DNA of 64,000 nt from Rhizobium etli_C (GCF_014198605.1 NZ_JACIHU010000017.1), one strand, 5' to 3'; shown: positions 41,117-51,148, counted from the stretch's first letter. Made by a program: numbers and translations. The notes: a model not told the origin generated them from the sequence alone.

Positions 41117-43843
41117 GTGAACGCGCGAATAGACACAGGAAATGAAGCCTTTTCGGCTGCCGAGCTTGCCACGGCGGAAAGCCGTGCCTCGGCGACGCCG
41201 ATGATGGAGCAATATATCGAGATCAAGGCGAACAATCCGGGTTCGCTGCTCTTCTATCGCATGGGCGACTTCTACGAGCTGTTCTTCGAGGATGCGCTGG
41301 AGGCTTCGCGCGCGCTCGGCATCACGCTGACGAAGCGTGGCCAGCATATGGGCCAGGATATCCCGATGTGCGGCGTTCCCGTGCATGCCGCCGACGATTA
41401 TCTGCAGAAGCTGATTTCGCTGGGCTTCCGCGTCGCCGTCTGCGAGCAGGTCGAGGATCCGGCCGAAGCAAAGAAGCGCGGCGGCAAATCCGTCGTCAAG
41501 CGCGATGTCGTGCGTTTGGTCACGCCGGGCACGATCACCGAGGAAAAGCTGCTATCGCCCTCGGAATCCAACTATCTGATGGCGCTCGCCCGCATTCGCG
41601 GCGGAGCCGAACCGGCGCTGGCGCTTGCCTGGATCGATATTTCCACCGGCGTCTTCCGGCTGGCGGAGACGGAAAGTTCGCGGCTGCTCGCCGACATCCT
41701 GCGCATCGATCCGCGCGAGCTCATCCTGCCCGATACGATCTTCCACGATGCCGAGCTGAAACCCGTCTTTGACGTGCTCGGCCGAACGGCGGTGCCGCAG
41801 CCGGCGGTTCTCTTCGACAGCGCCAGCGCCGAAGGCCGGATCGCCCGCTATTTCGAGGTTTCGACGCTGGACGGCTTCGGCAGCTTCTCGCGCGCCGAGC
41901 TTGCGGCGGCCGCAGCCGCCGTCGCCTATGTCGAGAAGACGCAGATCGCCGAGCGTCCGCCGCTTGGGCAGCCCGAGCGGGAAAGTGCCGCCTCAACGCT
42001 TTTCATCGACCCGGCCACCCGCGCCAATCTCGAACTTGCCCGCACGCTGTCGGGCGATCGCAACGGTTCGCTGCTGAAGGCGATCGACCGCACCGTCACC
42101 GGCGGCGGCGCCAGGCTTCTGGCCGAACGGCTGATGTCGCCGCTCACCGATCCCGCCCGCATCAATGCCCGGCTCGATTCGATCGGCTTTCTGATCGATG
42201 AGCCGTCGCTCTGCGGCAAGCTGCGCGAGACGCTGAAACACGTGCCCGACATGCCGCGAGCGCTCTCCCGCCTGGCGCTCGACCGCGGCGGGCCGCGTGA
42301 TCTTGCCGCCATCCGCCAAGGCCTGCAGGCGGCGGGCGGCGTTGCGGCCATGCTCGCCAACGCCATGCTGCCGGAAGAACTCGGCGAGGCGCTGTCCGGG
42401 CTGAAAGCGCTTCCCGCGAGCCTGGAAACGCTGCTTGCCGAGACGCTTGCCGACGAACTGCCACTGCTGAAGCGCGACGGCGGTTTCCTGCGCGACGGCG
42501 CCAGCGCCGAACTCGACGAGGTTCGGGCGCTGCGCGACCAGTCGCGCCGCGTCATCGCCGGGCTGCAGCTGCAATATGCCGAGGAAACCGGCATAAGGTC
42601 GCTGAAGATCAAGCACAACAATATTCTCGGCTATTTCATCGAGGTCACCGCCGGCAATGCCGGCCCGATGACCGATACGGCCGAGGCCAAGGCCCGCTTC
42701 ATCCACCGCCAGACGATGGCGAGCGCGATGCGCTTCACCACCACCGAACTTGCCGATCTCGAAAGCCGCATCGCCAACGCCGCCGACCGGGCGCTTTCGA
42801 TCGAACTCGAAGCCTTCGAGAAGATGACGGAGGCCGTCGTTGCGCAGGCCGAGGCGATCAAATCGGGCGCACGCGCGCTGGCGGTGATCGACGTCGCCGC
42901 CGGCCTGGCGCTGCTCGCCGAGGAGCAGGCCTATTGCCGGCCGCAGGTCGACGGCTCGAAAATGTTTGCCATCGAGGGCGGCCGTCATCCTGTTGTCGAG
43001 CAGGCGCTGCGGCGGCAGGCGGGCGGCCCCTTCGTCGCCAACCATTGCGATCTTTCGCCGAAGGACGGCGCCAAGGACGGCGCCATCTGGCTGCTGACCG
43101 GCCCGAACATGGGCGGTAAATCGACCTTCCTGCGCCAGAACGCGCTGATCGCGATCCTGGCGCAGATGGGCTCTTTCGTACCGGCGACATCTGCCCATAT
43201 CGGTATCGTCGACCGGCTTTTCTCGCGCGTCGGCGCCTCCGACGACCTGGCACGCGGGCGCTCGACCTTCATGGTCGAAATGGTGGAAACCGCCGCCATC
43301 CTCAATCAGGCGAGCGACCGTTCGCTCGTCATCCTCGACGAGATCGGCCGTGGCACCGCGACATTCGACGGCCTGTCGATCGCCTGGGCGGCCGTCGAGC
43401 ACCTGCACGAGGCCAATCGCTGTCGCGGCCTCTTCGCCACGCATTTCCACGAGCTGACCGTGCTGTCGGAGAAACTTGGCCGGCTATCGAACGCCACGAT
43501 GCGCGTCAAGGAATGGGACGGCGACGTCATCTTCCTGCATGAGGTCGGGCCCGGTGCGGCCGACCGCTCCTACGGCATTCAGGTCGCCCGCCTCGCCGGG
43601 CTTCCGGCCTCGGTCGTGGCGCGCGCCCGCGACGTGCTCACCCGCCTCGAGGATGCCGACCGCAAAAATCCGGCAAGCCAGTTGATCGACGACCTGCCGC
43701 TCTTCCAGGTAGCTGTACGCCGCGAGGACGCGGCTCGCGGGCCGTCCAAGGTCGAGGAGGCGTTGAAGGCGATGAGCCTCGACGACATGACGCCGCGCGA
43801 GGCGATGGATGCGCTTTACGATCTCAAGAAAAAGCTGAAATAG
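41117..43843 (+). CDS. mutS: DNA mismatch repair protein MutS
   Basis: Recognises mismatches and starts repair with MutL. The 908 residues are full length. The N-terminal mismatch-binding domain carries MMEQYIEIKANNPGSLLFYR and the Phe-x-Glu motif in GDFYELFFEDA. The ATPase shows Walker A TGPNMGGKSTF (about 660), Walker B SLVILDEIGRGTATFDGLSI and the FATHFHELTVL segment. It starts with GTG at 41117, 113 bases from the divergent malic enzyme gene. A small unknown gene and glnD follow. Confidence 0.97.
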   Translation: MNARIDTGNEAFSAAELATAESRASATPMMEQYIEIKANNPGSLLFYRMGDFYELFFEDALEASRALGITLTKRGQHMGQDIPMCGVPVHAADDYLQKLISLGFRVAVCEQVEDPAEAKKRGGKSVVKRDVVRLVTPGTITEEKLLSPSESNYLMALARIRGGAEPALALAWIDISTGVFRLAETESSRLLADILRIDPRELILPDTIFHDAELKPVFDVLGRTAVPQPAVLFDSASAEGRIARYFEVSTLDGFGSFSRAELAAAAAAVAYVEKTQIAERPPLGQPERESAASTLFIDPATRANLELARTLSGDRNGSLLKAIDRTVTGGGARLLAERLMSPLTDPARINARLDSIGFLIDEPSLCGKLRETLKHVPDMPRALSRLALDRGGPRDLAAIRQGLQAAGGVAAMLANAMLPEELGEALSGLKALPASLETLLAETLADELPLLKRDGGFLRDGASAELDEVRALRDQSRRVIAGLQLQYAEETGIRSLKIKHNNILGYFIEVTAGNAGPMTDTAEAKARFIHRQTMASAMRFTTTELADLESRIANAADRALSIELEAFEKMTEAVVAQAEAIKSGARALAVIDVAAGLALLAEEQAYCRPQVDGSKMFAIEGGRHPVVEQALRRQAGGPFVANHCDLSPKDGAKDGAIWLLTGPNMGGKSTFLRQNALIAILAQMGSFVPATSAHIGIVDRLFSRVGASDDLARGRSTFMVEMVETAAILNQASDRSLVILDEIGRGTATFDGLSIAWAAVEHLHEANRCRGLFATHFHELTVLSEKLGRLSNATMRVKEWDGDVIFLHEVGPGAADRSYGIQVARLAGLPASVVARARDVLTRLEDADRKNPASQLIDDLPLFQVAVRREDAARGPSKVEEALKAMSLDDMTPREAMDALYDLKKKLK

Positions 43844-43854
43844 GAGCGCGGCCG

Positions 43855-44130
43855 ATGTTCATGGAAAAGCTGGTTCGCGAAACCGAGCGCCTCTCACTGA
43901 TCTGCTCCATGCTCGACACCATGCGGCGCGCCGACCGGGACCGCAATGCGCGCGGCTGGACCTCCCCGATCGGCCTGCTGAAAATCACCCGCAGTTGCGC
44001 TATGATCTCGGAGCTCGCAACCGCGATCGCCAAGGCGGGTTATCGCGAATGCGACAGGCAGACGCTCGAAGAGATCCTGGGCGAGACACGACAGGTGCTC
44101 TACGCGCTGAAAGCGCAGGCGGCCGACTGA
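43855..44130 (+). CDS. Small conserved-looking protein of unknown function
   Basis: A 91-residue mostly helical soluble protein (MEKLVRETERLSLICSMLD, ARGWTSPIGLLKITRSCAMI, QTLEEILGETRQVLYALKAQ). No known domain is recognised. It starts 11 bases after mutS with GGAGCG upstream, so it is probably co-transcribed. glnD begins 131 bases later. Its codon use matches that of its neighbours, which supports a real gene. Confidence 0.7.
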   Translation: MFMEKLVRETERLSLICSMLDTMRRADRDRNARGWTSPIGLLKITRSCAMISELATAIAKAGYRECDRQTLEEILGETRQVLYALKAQAAD

Positions 44131-44261
44131 GGCTTTTGACGAAAGCCGCTGCTGGCGTCAAAGCGTCCCGACCCTGCCGCCGGCCAACACCATTTCGCCA
44201 AATTTAAAGGGTCTTGCAGTATGAGGACCTGTGTCAATCGCCGGTAAAGAGGCTATAGCGC

Positions 44262-47168
44262 ATGCAGACGAAACCAGCGGCAGGCCGCGAACCGGCAGCC
44301 CGGCATGAACAGGACGCCACTCCGGCGAAAGCAATGCGCGAGCTCGATTTCTCCACGATCCTTGACACCGAACTGCTGCAGAACCAGTGCGACGCCGTTG
44401 CCGAAGCCAACCGGAACCGGCCCGATGTCATGCGTACCGATCTCCTCGCCGTGCTGAAAAAGGCGAGCATCGAGGGCCGGCAGAAGGCGCGCGCGGCGCT
44501 AGCCGCCGACGGCAGCGGGCTCAACTGCGCCTACCGCATTTCCTGGCTGCAGGACCAGATCATCACCGTCCTCTACAATTTCGCCACCGCCTATATCTTT
44601 CCGCAGCAGAAGGACAAGTTCGCTGTCACCGCCGTCGGCGGCTATGGCCGCGACACGCTGGCGCCCGGCTCCGATATCGACCTGCTCTTCCTCTTCCTGC
44701 CACGACCGGCGGAAGAGACGCACAAGGCAGTCGAATTCATGCTCTACGTGCTCTGGGACATGGGCTTCAAGGTCGGCCACGCCACCCGCACGGTGGAGGA
44801 ATGCATCGCGCTTTCCAAGTCCGACATGACGATCCGCACCGCCATTCTGGAGATGCGCTTTATCTGCGGGTTGCAGCGGCTGGAAACGGAGCTCGAGACC
44901 CGCTTCGACAAGGAAATCGTCACCGGCACCGGCCCTGAGTTCATCGCCGCCAAACTTGCCGAGCGCGACGAACGCCACCGCAAGGCCGGTGACACGCGTT
45001 ATCTCGTCGAACCGAACGTCAAGGAAGGCAAGGGCGGGCTTCGCGACCTGCACACGCTGTTCTGGATCTCGAAATATTATTATCACGTGCGCGACCAGGC
45101 GGAGCTGGTCAAGCTCGGCGTCCTGTCAAAGCACGAATACCGCCTGCTTGAGAAGGCCGACGATTTCCTCTGGGCGGTGCGCTGCCATATGCACTTCCTG
45201 ACCGGCAAGGCCGAAGAACGGCTGTCCTTCGACATCCAGCGCGAGATCGCCGAAGCCTTCGGCTATCACACCCGTCCCGGCCTTTCGGCCGTCGAGCGCT
45301 TCATGAAACATTATTTCCTCGTCGCCAAGGATGTCGGCGATTTGACCCGCATTCTGTGCGCCGCACTCGAAGACCAGCAGGCCAAATCGATTCCCGGCCT
45401 CACCGGCGTCATCAGCCGTTTCACCCATCGCACCCGCAAGATCGCCGGCAGCGTCGAATTCGTCGAAGACCGCGGCCGCATCGCACTCGCCGACGCGGAG
45501 GTGTTCAAGCGCGATCCGGTCAGCATCCTGCGGCTCTTCCATGTCGCCGACATCAATGGGCTCGAATTTCATCCCGATGCGCTGAAACGCGTCACCCGTT
45601 CGCTTGCCCTGATCGACAACAGCTTACGGGAAAACGACGAGGCGAACCGCCTGTTCATGTCGATCCTCACATCGAAGCGCGACCCGGCGCTGATCCTGCG
45701 CCGGATGAACGAGGCCGGCGTGCTCGGCCGTTTCATTCCCGATTTCGGCAAGATCGTCGCGATGATGCAGTTCAACATGTATCACCACTATACGGTCGAC
45801 GAACATCTGATCCGCACCGTCGAGGTGCTCTCCGAGATCGACAAGGGGCGCGCCGAGGATCTGCATCCGCTTGCCAACAAGCTGATCTCGAACATTGAAG
45901 ACCGCGAGGCCCTCTACGTCGCCGTTCTCCTCCACGACATTGCCAAGGGCCGCCAGGAGGACCATTCGATCGCCGGCGCTCGCGTCGCCCGCAAGCTCTG
46001 CGCCCGCTTCGGTCTCTCGCAGAAGCAGACGGAAATTGTCGTCTGGCTAATCGAGGAACATCTGACAATGTCGATGGTGGCGCAGACCCGCGACCTCACC
46101 GATCGCAAGACCATTATCGACTTCGCCGACCGCGTGCAGTCACTCGACCGGCTGAAAATGCTGTTGATCCTGACGATCTGCGATATTCGCGCCGTCGGAC
46201 CTGGCGTCTGGAACGGCTGGAAGGGCCAGCTTCTGCGCACGCTCTATTACGAGACCGAGCTGCTGCTGGCCGGCGGCTTCTCCGAGGTTTCGCGCAAGGA
46301 GCGGGCGAATGCCGCCGCCGAGGCGCTGCGCGGCGCGCTCACCGAATGGAGCCAGAAGGACCGCAACACCTATACCAAGCTGCATTACCAGCCCTATCTG
46401 CTCTCCGTGCCGCTGGAAGACCAGCTCCGTCATGCCCATTTCATCCGCCAGGCCGACAAGGCGGGCCAGGCGCTCGCCACCATGGTGCGGACCGACAGTT
46501 TCCACGCCATCACCGAGATCACCGTGCTGTCGCCCGACCATCCGCGCCTGCTCGCCGTCATTGCCGGGGCGTGTGCAGCGGCCGGCGCCAACATCGTCGA
46601 CGCGCAGATCTTCACGACCTCGGACGGACGGGCGCTCGATACGATCCATGTCAGCCGCGAGTTTGCCGACGATGCCGACGAGCTGCGCCGCGCCGGCACG
46701 ATCGGACGGATGATCGAGGACGTGCTGTCCGGGCGCAAGCGCCTGCCCGAAGTCATCGCCACGCGCGCGCGCAACCGCAAGAAAAGCAAGGCCTTCGTCA
46801 TTCCGCCATCGGTCAACATCACCAACAGCCTGTCGAACAAGTTCACCGTCATCGAGGTCGAATGCCTCGACCGGCCCGGCCTCCTCTCGGAGATCACCGC
46901 CGTGCTCTCCGATCTGTCGCTCGACATCCAGTCGGCCCGCATCACCACTTTCGGCGAGAAGGTGATCGACACTTTCTACGTCACCGATCTGGTCGGCCAG
47001 AAAATATCGGGCGACAGCAAGCGCGCCAACATCACTGCCCGGATGAAGGCGGTGATGGCCGAGGAGGAGGACGAACTGCGCGAACGCATGCCTTCCGGCA
47101 TCATCGCGCCGGCCGCCACCGCCCGGATATCGCCCCCAGCCGAAAAGAAAGCCGATTCCCCAGCATGA
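44262..47168 (+). CDS. glnD: PII uridylyltransferase / uridylyl-removing enzyme
   Basis: Senses glutamine and adds or removes UMP on PII proteins, setting nitrogen status. The 968 residues contain, in order: nucleotidyltransferase GGYGRDTLAPGSDIDLLFLF (126-145), a helical part, the HD hydrolase domain (AVLLHDIAKGRQEDHS, about 550-565), and two C-terminal ACT domains (ITEITVLSPDHPRLLAVIAG; FTVIEVECLDRPGLLSEITA). It is complete. It overlaps murJ by 4 bases. With rpoN, ptsN and ihfB it makes this window rich in nitrogen-control genes. Confidence 0.97.
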   Translation: MQTKPAAGREPAARHEQDATPAKAMRELDFSTILDTELLQNQCDAVAEANRNRPDVMRTDLLAVLKKASIEGRQKARAALAADGSGLNCAYRISWLQDQIITVLYNFATAYIFPQQKDKFAVTAVGGYGRDTLAPGSDIDLLFLFLPRPAEETHKAVEFMLYVLWDMGFKVGHATRTVEECIALSKSDMTIRTAILEMRFICGLQRLETELETRFDKEIVTGTGPEFIAAKLAERDERHRKAGDTRYLVEPNVKEGKGGLRDLHTLFWISKYYYHVRDQAELVKLGVLSKHEYRLLEKADDFLWAVRCHMHFLTGKAEERLSFDIQREIAEAFGYHTRPGLSAVERFMKHYFLVAKDVGDLTRILCAALEDQQAKSIPGLTGVISRFTHRTRKIAGSVEFVEDRGRIALADAEVFKRDPVSILRLFHVADINGLEFHPDALKRVTRSLALIDNSLRENDEANRLFMSILTSKRDPALILRRMNEAGVLGRFIPDFGKIVAMMQFNMYHHYTVDEHLIRTVEVLSEIDKGRAEDLHPLANKLISNIEDREALYVAVLLHDIAKGRQEDHSIAGARVARKLCARFGLSQKQTEIVVWLIEEHLTMSMVAQTRDLTDRKTIIDFADRVQSLDRLKMLLILTICDIRAVGPGVWNGWKGQLLRTLYYETELLLAGGFSEVSRKERANAAAEALRGALTEWSQKDRNTYTKLHYQPYLLSVPLEDQLRHAHFIRQADKAGQALATMVRTDSFHAITEITVLSPDHPRLLAVIAGACAAAGANIVDAQIFTTSDGRALDTIHVSREFADDADELRRAGTIGRMIEDVLSGRKRLPEVIATRARNRKKSKAFVIPPSVNITNSLSNKFTVIEVECLDRPGLLSEITAVLSDLSLDIQSARITTFGEKVIDTFYVTDLVGQKISGDSKRANITARMKAVMAEEEDELRERMPSGIIAPAATARISPPAEKKADSPA

Positions 47169-48751
47169 GCCTCGTCAAGAAATTCGCGACCGTCGGCGGC
47201 GCCACCCTCGGCAGCCGGATCTTCGGCTTCGCCCGCGAAACGCTGATGGCGGCCGCACTCGGCACCGGTCCGATGGCCGACGTCTTCTACGCCGCCTTCC
47301 GCTTTCCAAACCTGTTTCGCCGGCTGTTTGCCGAAGGCGCCTTCAACGCCGCCTTCGTGCCGCTCTTTGCCAAGGAGATCGAGGCGAACGGCACGGATGG
47401 CGCCAAGCGCTTTTCCGAGGAAGTCTTCGGCGTGCTGTTTTCGGTGCTGCTCCTCATCACCATCGTGATGGAGCTCTCCATGCCGCTGCTGGTGCGTTTT
47501 ATCATCGCGCCGGGATTCGCCGACGATCCTGAGAAATTCTCGATCACGATCCGCATGGCGGCCGTGATGTTTCCCTATCTCATGTGCATGTCGCTGACGG
47601 CAATGATGAGCGGCATGCTGAATTCGCTGCATCATTTCTTCGCCGCCGCGATCGCTCCGGTCTTCCTCAACGTGGTGATGATCGGGGCGCTGGTCTATGC
47701 GCTCTATATCGGAGCCGATCCGCTGGCGACCGCCTGGTATCTTTCCTGGGGCGTGCTTGCCGCCGGCGTGCTGCAGCTTGCCGTCGTCTATGTCGGCGTG
47801 CTTGCGGCCGGCATGAGCATCGGCCTGCGCTTCCCGAAGATGACGCCGAACGTCAAGCGGCTGCTGATTCTGGCCGTGCCGGCCGCCGTCACCGGCGGCA
47901 TCACCCAGATCAACCAGCTGATCGGCCAGGCGATCGCCTCCTCCCGCGACGGCGCAATCGCGGCGCTGCAATATGCCGATCGCATCTACCAGCTGCCGCT
48001 TGGCGTCGTCGGCGTCGCCGTCGGCGTGGTGCTGCTGCCGGAGCTGGCGCGCGCATTGAAGGCCGGCCACCTACGCGAGGCCGGCAACCTGCAGAACCGC
48101 TCGATCGAATTCGTGCTGTTCCTGACCATTCCCGCCGCCTTCGCGCTGTGGATCCTGTCCGACGAGATCATCCGCGTGCTCTACGAACGCGGCGCCTTCC
48201 ATCAGGAAAACACCCTCGTCGTCGGCTCGATCCTGGCCATCTACGGCATCGGCCTGCCGGCCTTCGTACTGATCAAGGCGCTGCAGCCGGGTTTCTATGC
48301 CCGCGAAGACACCAAGACGCCGATGCGTTTCTCGGCGATCGCCGTTGCGACCAACTGCGCCACGGCGCTGACACTCTTCCCCTATATGGGCGCGCCCGGC
48401 ATCGCCGTCGCCGAAGCCACCGCCGGCTGGATCAGCACCGTGCTGCTGTTCACCACGCTGCTGCGCCGCGGCCACCTGACATGGGAATGGGCGCTGGCAA
48501 AACGCGCCGCCCTTCTGATCGTCGCTGCTGCCGTCATGGGCGCGGCGATCGTCTTCCTCAAACATTATTTCGCGCCCTGGCTTGCGTCGGGCGCGCCGCT
48601 TCTCACCAAGATCGGCACGCTGGGGCTGCTGATCGCGATTTCCATGCTGGTCTATTTCGCCGCCGCCTTCCTGATCGGCGGAGCCGATCTCGGCATGATC
48701 CGCCGCAATCTGAACCGCAAGCCGGTGGCGGCGGAGGATGCGCAAGGCTAG
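47165..48751 (+). CDS. murJ: Lipid II flippase MurJ (MviN)
   Basis: Flips the peptidoglycan precursor lipid II across the inner membrane. 528 residues with about 14 helices. The opening GGATLGSRIFGFARETLMAA and FRFPNLFRRLFAEGAFNAAF are family hallmarks, with essential Arg residues. FYAREDTKTPMRFSAIAVAT is also conserved. It starts inside the glnD stop (ATGA). The frame running upstream from 46346 is antiparallel-free shadow reading through glnD and is not part of the gene. Confidence 0.95.
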   Translation: MSLVKKFATVGGATLGSRIFGFARETLMAAALGTGPMADVFYAAFRFPNLFRRLFAEGAFNAAFVPLFAKEIEANGTDGAKRFSEEVFGVLFSVLLLITIVMELSMPLLVRFIIAPGFADDPEKFSITIRMAAVMFPYLMCMSLTAMMSGMLNSLHHFFAAAIAPVFLNVVMIGALVYALYIGADPLATAWYLSWGVLAAGVLQLAVVYVGVLAAGMSIGLRFPKMTPNVKRLLILAVPAAVTGGITQINQLIGQAIASSRDGAIAALQYADRIYQLPLGVVGVAVGVVLLPELARALKAGHLREAGNLQNRSIEFVLFLTIPAAFALWILSDEIIRVLYERGAFHQENTLVVGSILAIYGIGLPAFVLIKALQPGFYAREDTKTPMRFSAIAVATNCATALTLFPYMGAPGIAVAEATAGWISTVLLFTTLLRRGHLTWEWALAKRAALLIVAAAVMGAAIVFLKHYFAPWLASGAPLLTKIGTLGLLIAISMLVYFAAAFLIGGADLGMIRRNLNRKPVAAEDAQG

Positions 48752-48854
48752 GGAGGTTGCCGAGTCAGCCCTCATCCGCCTGCCGGCACCTTCTCCCCGC
48801 TTGCGGGGCGAAGGAACATGCCGCAACCTTTCCGTTCCCATCTGCTCTCGCGCA

Positions 48855-48907
48855 GGGCACGTCCCCTCTCCCCGTCAGAACGGGGAGAGGGTTAGGGTGA
48901 GGGGCAA
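48855..48907. repeat. RIME-like hairpin after murJ
   Basis: CCCTCTCCCCGT (48864-48875) and ACGGGGAGAGGG (48880-48891) form a 12-bp stem with loop CAGA, followed by TTAGGGTGAGGGGC, the reverse of the start of the repeats at 25199 and 38605. It lies between convergent genes in a 216-base gap. Confidence 0.7.
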
Positions 48908-48967
48908 ATCCCCGGCACAAACCGGACAGCCATTGCACAAGGCCGAGCAGCACCTTCCTGAATTGCT

Positions 48968-49396
48968 TTAACAATCCACCCATCGCCGCTGCGGCCCGAC
49001 ATCGACATGGACAATGCCGTTGCAATAGGTGCCGATGCCGCCGATGCCCGGTGCGCTCCTCGCCGCCGCAATGATGGTGCGTTCGGAGATGCCCGGGACC
49101 CTGATATCGGCCGCCAGGCATTTTCCATGCAGGGAGCCGTGACGGCGGGGATGCGGCCTGTGGCCGGAGGTCACGATCGGGCGGCGGCCGGTCTTTGCGG
49201 CGATGTGGGATAGGATGGCCCGCAGACGGGTGGGAAAACAGCCGGCGCGAACACTGACGGTCTGCACCGCGTAGGCGAGGCGCGCCTCGTGCTTGGGGAG
49301 ATGGAGGGCATGCCTCTTGAAGTCTTGACCGACGGCAACGGTTGCTGATTGTAGGGCGAAAAGGCCTGCCATGGCGAGCGAAACGAGGTTCTGCAT
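48968..49396 (-). CDS. Exported M15-like peptidase domain protein
   Basis: A 142-residue protein with a signal peptide (about 1-23) and a fold resembling peptidase M15A / YcbK-type D-Ala-D-Ala carboxypeptidases. Possible zinc ligands are in GSLHGKCLAADIRVPG (HxxxxxxD) and GIVHVDVGPQRRW (HxD). It is short and has an Arg/His-rich loop (SGHRPHPRRH). It could trim peptidoglycan in the periplasm. A typical catalytic Glu is not obvious, so activity is uncertain. Confidence 0.68.
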   Translation of the reverse strand: MQNLVSLAMAGLFALQSATVAVGQDFKRHALHLPKHEARLAYAVQTVSVRAGCFPTRLRAILSHIAAKTGRRPIVTSGHRPHPRRHGSLHGKCLAADIRVPGISERTIIAAARSAPGIGGIGTYCNGIVHVDVGPQRRWVDC

Positions 49397-49581
49397 GGTC
49401 CCTCCGGGCGGTTAGCGTGGCGACCATTGGACCGCCAGTGCGCGGCCGAGGATTTTCAGTTCAATAAAAGCTTTTCTGTGAAATTTTATACTCAATTATG
49501 ACTAAACCTCCTGATCAATTTGGCTTAAAATCAGGGAAATTTCTGCCTCGAAATGGAATAAACATCCAACAGGAGCTCAAT

Positions 49582-49980
49582 ATGACGGCCCAGTCCCTTT
49601 TCCTCGTCACTCTCGTGGTCGACGATTACGACCGCGCCAAGGCCTTCTATTGCGGCGTCCTCGGCTTCGATTGCCTGCAGGACGAGCCACAGCCGGAGGG
49701 CAAGCGCTGGGTGGTGGTGAAGCCGAAAGGCGGGGATGGCGCCGCTTTTCTGCTGGCGCAGGCGGCCAACGATGCGCAGCGGACGGCGATCGGCAATCAG
49801 ACGGGCGGCCGCGTCGGCTTCTTCCTGAAGACCGACGATTTCGCGCGCGATCACGCCGCCATGCTTGCGGCCGGGGTGGGCTTTCTGGAAGAGCCGAGGC
49901 ACGAGGTTTACGGCACGGTTGCGGTCTTTGCGGATCCCTACGGCAACACGTTCGATCTGATCCAGCATGCCGCAGCCTGA
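49582..49980 (+). CDS. VOC (glyoxalase/bleomycin resistance) family protein
   Basis: A 132-residue metal-dependent fold made of two beta-alpha-beta-beta-beta repeats: LFLVTLVVDDYDRAKAFYCG at the start and VAVFADPYGNTFDLIQ at the end. The substrate is unknown. AGGAG lies before the ATG at 49582. The AT-rich stretch 49397-49581 upstream probably carries its promoter. No partner gene is evident. Confidence 0.85.
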   Translation: MTAQSLFLVTLVVDDYDRAKAFYCGVLGFDCLQDEPQPEGKRWVVVKPKGGDGAAFLLAQAANDAQRTAIGNQTGGRVGFFLKTDDFARDHAAMLAAGVGFLEEPRHEVYGTVAVFADPYGNTFDLIQHAAA

Positions 49981-50076
49981 ACCCCTTGATTGCGACGGGT
50001 TGCCCGTGCATAAGCCGCGGCGTTAGCAACATAGGCGAAAAGCCTTGGGGCCCTCCACCAGCCTATTGAGGACGAC

Positions 50077-51141
50077 ATGAGCGAATTCAAGAAACTCGTA
50101 TTCTCCGGCGTACAGCCGACCGGCAATCTGCATCTCGGCAATTATCTCGGCGCGATCCGCCGCTTCGTGGCGCTGCAGGAAGGCAATGACTGCATCTATT
50201 GCGTCGTCGACATGCATGCGCTCACCGCCCAGCTGGTGCACGAGGACATGCCGGGCCAGACGCGCTCGATCGCCGCCGCCTTCATCGCCGCCGGTATCGA
50301 CCCGGACAAGCATATCGTCTTCAACCAGTCGGCCGTGCCGCAGCACGCCGAACTCGCCTGGATCTTCAACTGCGTCGCCCGCATCGGCTGGATGAACCGC
50401 ATGACGCAGTTCAAGGACAAGGCCGGCAAGGACCGCGAGCAGGCCTCGCTCGGCCTCTACGCCTATCCGAGCCTGATGGCCGCCGACATTCTCGTCTACC
50501 GCGCCACCCATGTGCCGGTCGGTGAGGACCAGAAGCAGCATCTCGAGCTTGCCCGCGACATCGCCATGAAGTTCAACCTCGATTATGCCGAGCATATCGG
50601 CAGGACCGGCTACGGCATCGACATCACCGTCGGCGACGAGCCGGTGCATGCCTATTTCCCGATGGTCGAGCCGCTGATCGGCGGACCGGCACCGCGCGTC
50701 ATGTCGCTGCGCGACGGCACCAAGAAAATGTCGAAATCGGATCCTTCGGACCTGTCGCGCATCAATCTGATGGATGACGAGGATGCGATCTCAAAGAAGA
50801 TCCGCAAGGCAAAGACCGATCCGGATGGTTTGCCGAGCGAGGTCGACGGGCTGCAGGGCCGGCCGGAAGCCGACAATCTGGTGGCGATCTATGCCGCTCT
50901 TGCCGACAAGTCGAAGCCGGAAGTGCTTGCCGAATTCGGCGGCCAGCAGTTCTCGGTCTTCAAGCCGGCGCTGGTCGATCTCGCCATCCAGGTGCTGGCG
51001 CCGATCACCGGCGAAATGCGCCGTCTGATGGACGATACCAGCCACATCGATGCGATCCTGCGCAAGGGCAGCGAACGTGCCCGGGCTCGCGCCGAGGTGA
51101 CGATGAACCAGCTGCGGGACGTCATCGGTTTCCTGTATTAA
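50077..51141 (+). CDS. trpS: Tryptophanyl-tRNA synthetase
   Basis: Charges tRNA-Trp. 354 residues, class Ic. The HIGH-like motif is PTGNLHLGNYLGAIR (about 14-28) and the KMSKS motif is exact (TKKMSKSDPS, about 217-221). ADILVYRATHVPVGEDQKQH is also conserved. GAGGAC lies upstream of the ATG. A hairpin follows the stop. uspA follows on the same strand. Confidence 0.97.
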   Translation: MSEFKKLVFSGVQPTGNLHLGNYLGAIRRFVALQEGNDCIYCVVDMHALTAQLVHEDMPGQTRSIAAAFIAAGIDPDKHIVFNQSAVPQHAELAWIFNCVARIGWMNRMTQFKDKAGKDREQASLGLYAYPSLMAADILVYRATHVPVGEDQKQHLELARDIAMKFNLDYAEHIGRTGYGIDITVGDEPVHAYFPMVEPLIGGPAPRVMSLRDGTKKMSKSDPSDLSRINLMDDEDAISKKIRKAKTDPDGLPSEVDGLQGRPEADNLVAIYAALADKSKPEVLAEFGGQQFSVFKPALVDLAIQVLAPITGEMRRLMDDTSHIDAILRKGSERARARAEVTMNQLRDVIGFLY

Positions 51142-51148
51142 GGCACAT

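Noticed and set aside
41993..43450. 485-residue open frame antisense to mutS
   Set aside because: Composition and position show that it is a shadow of the mutS codons.
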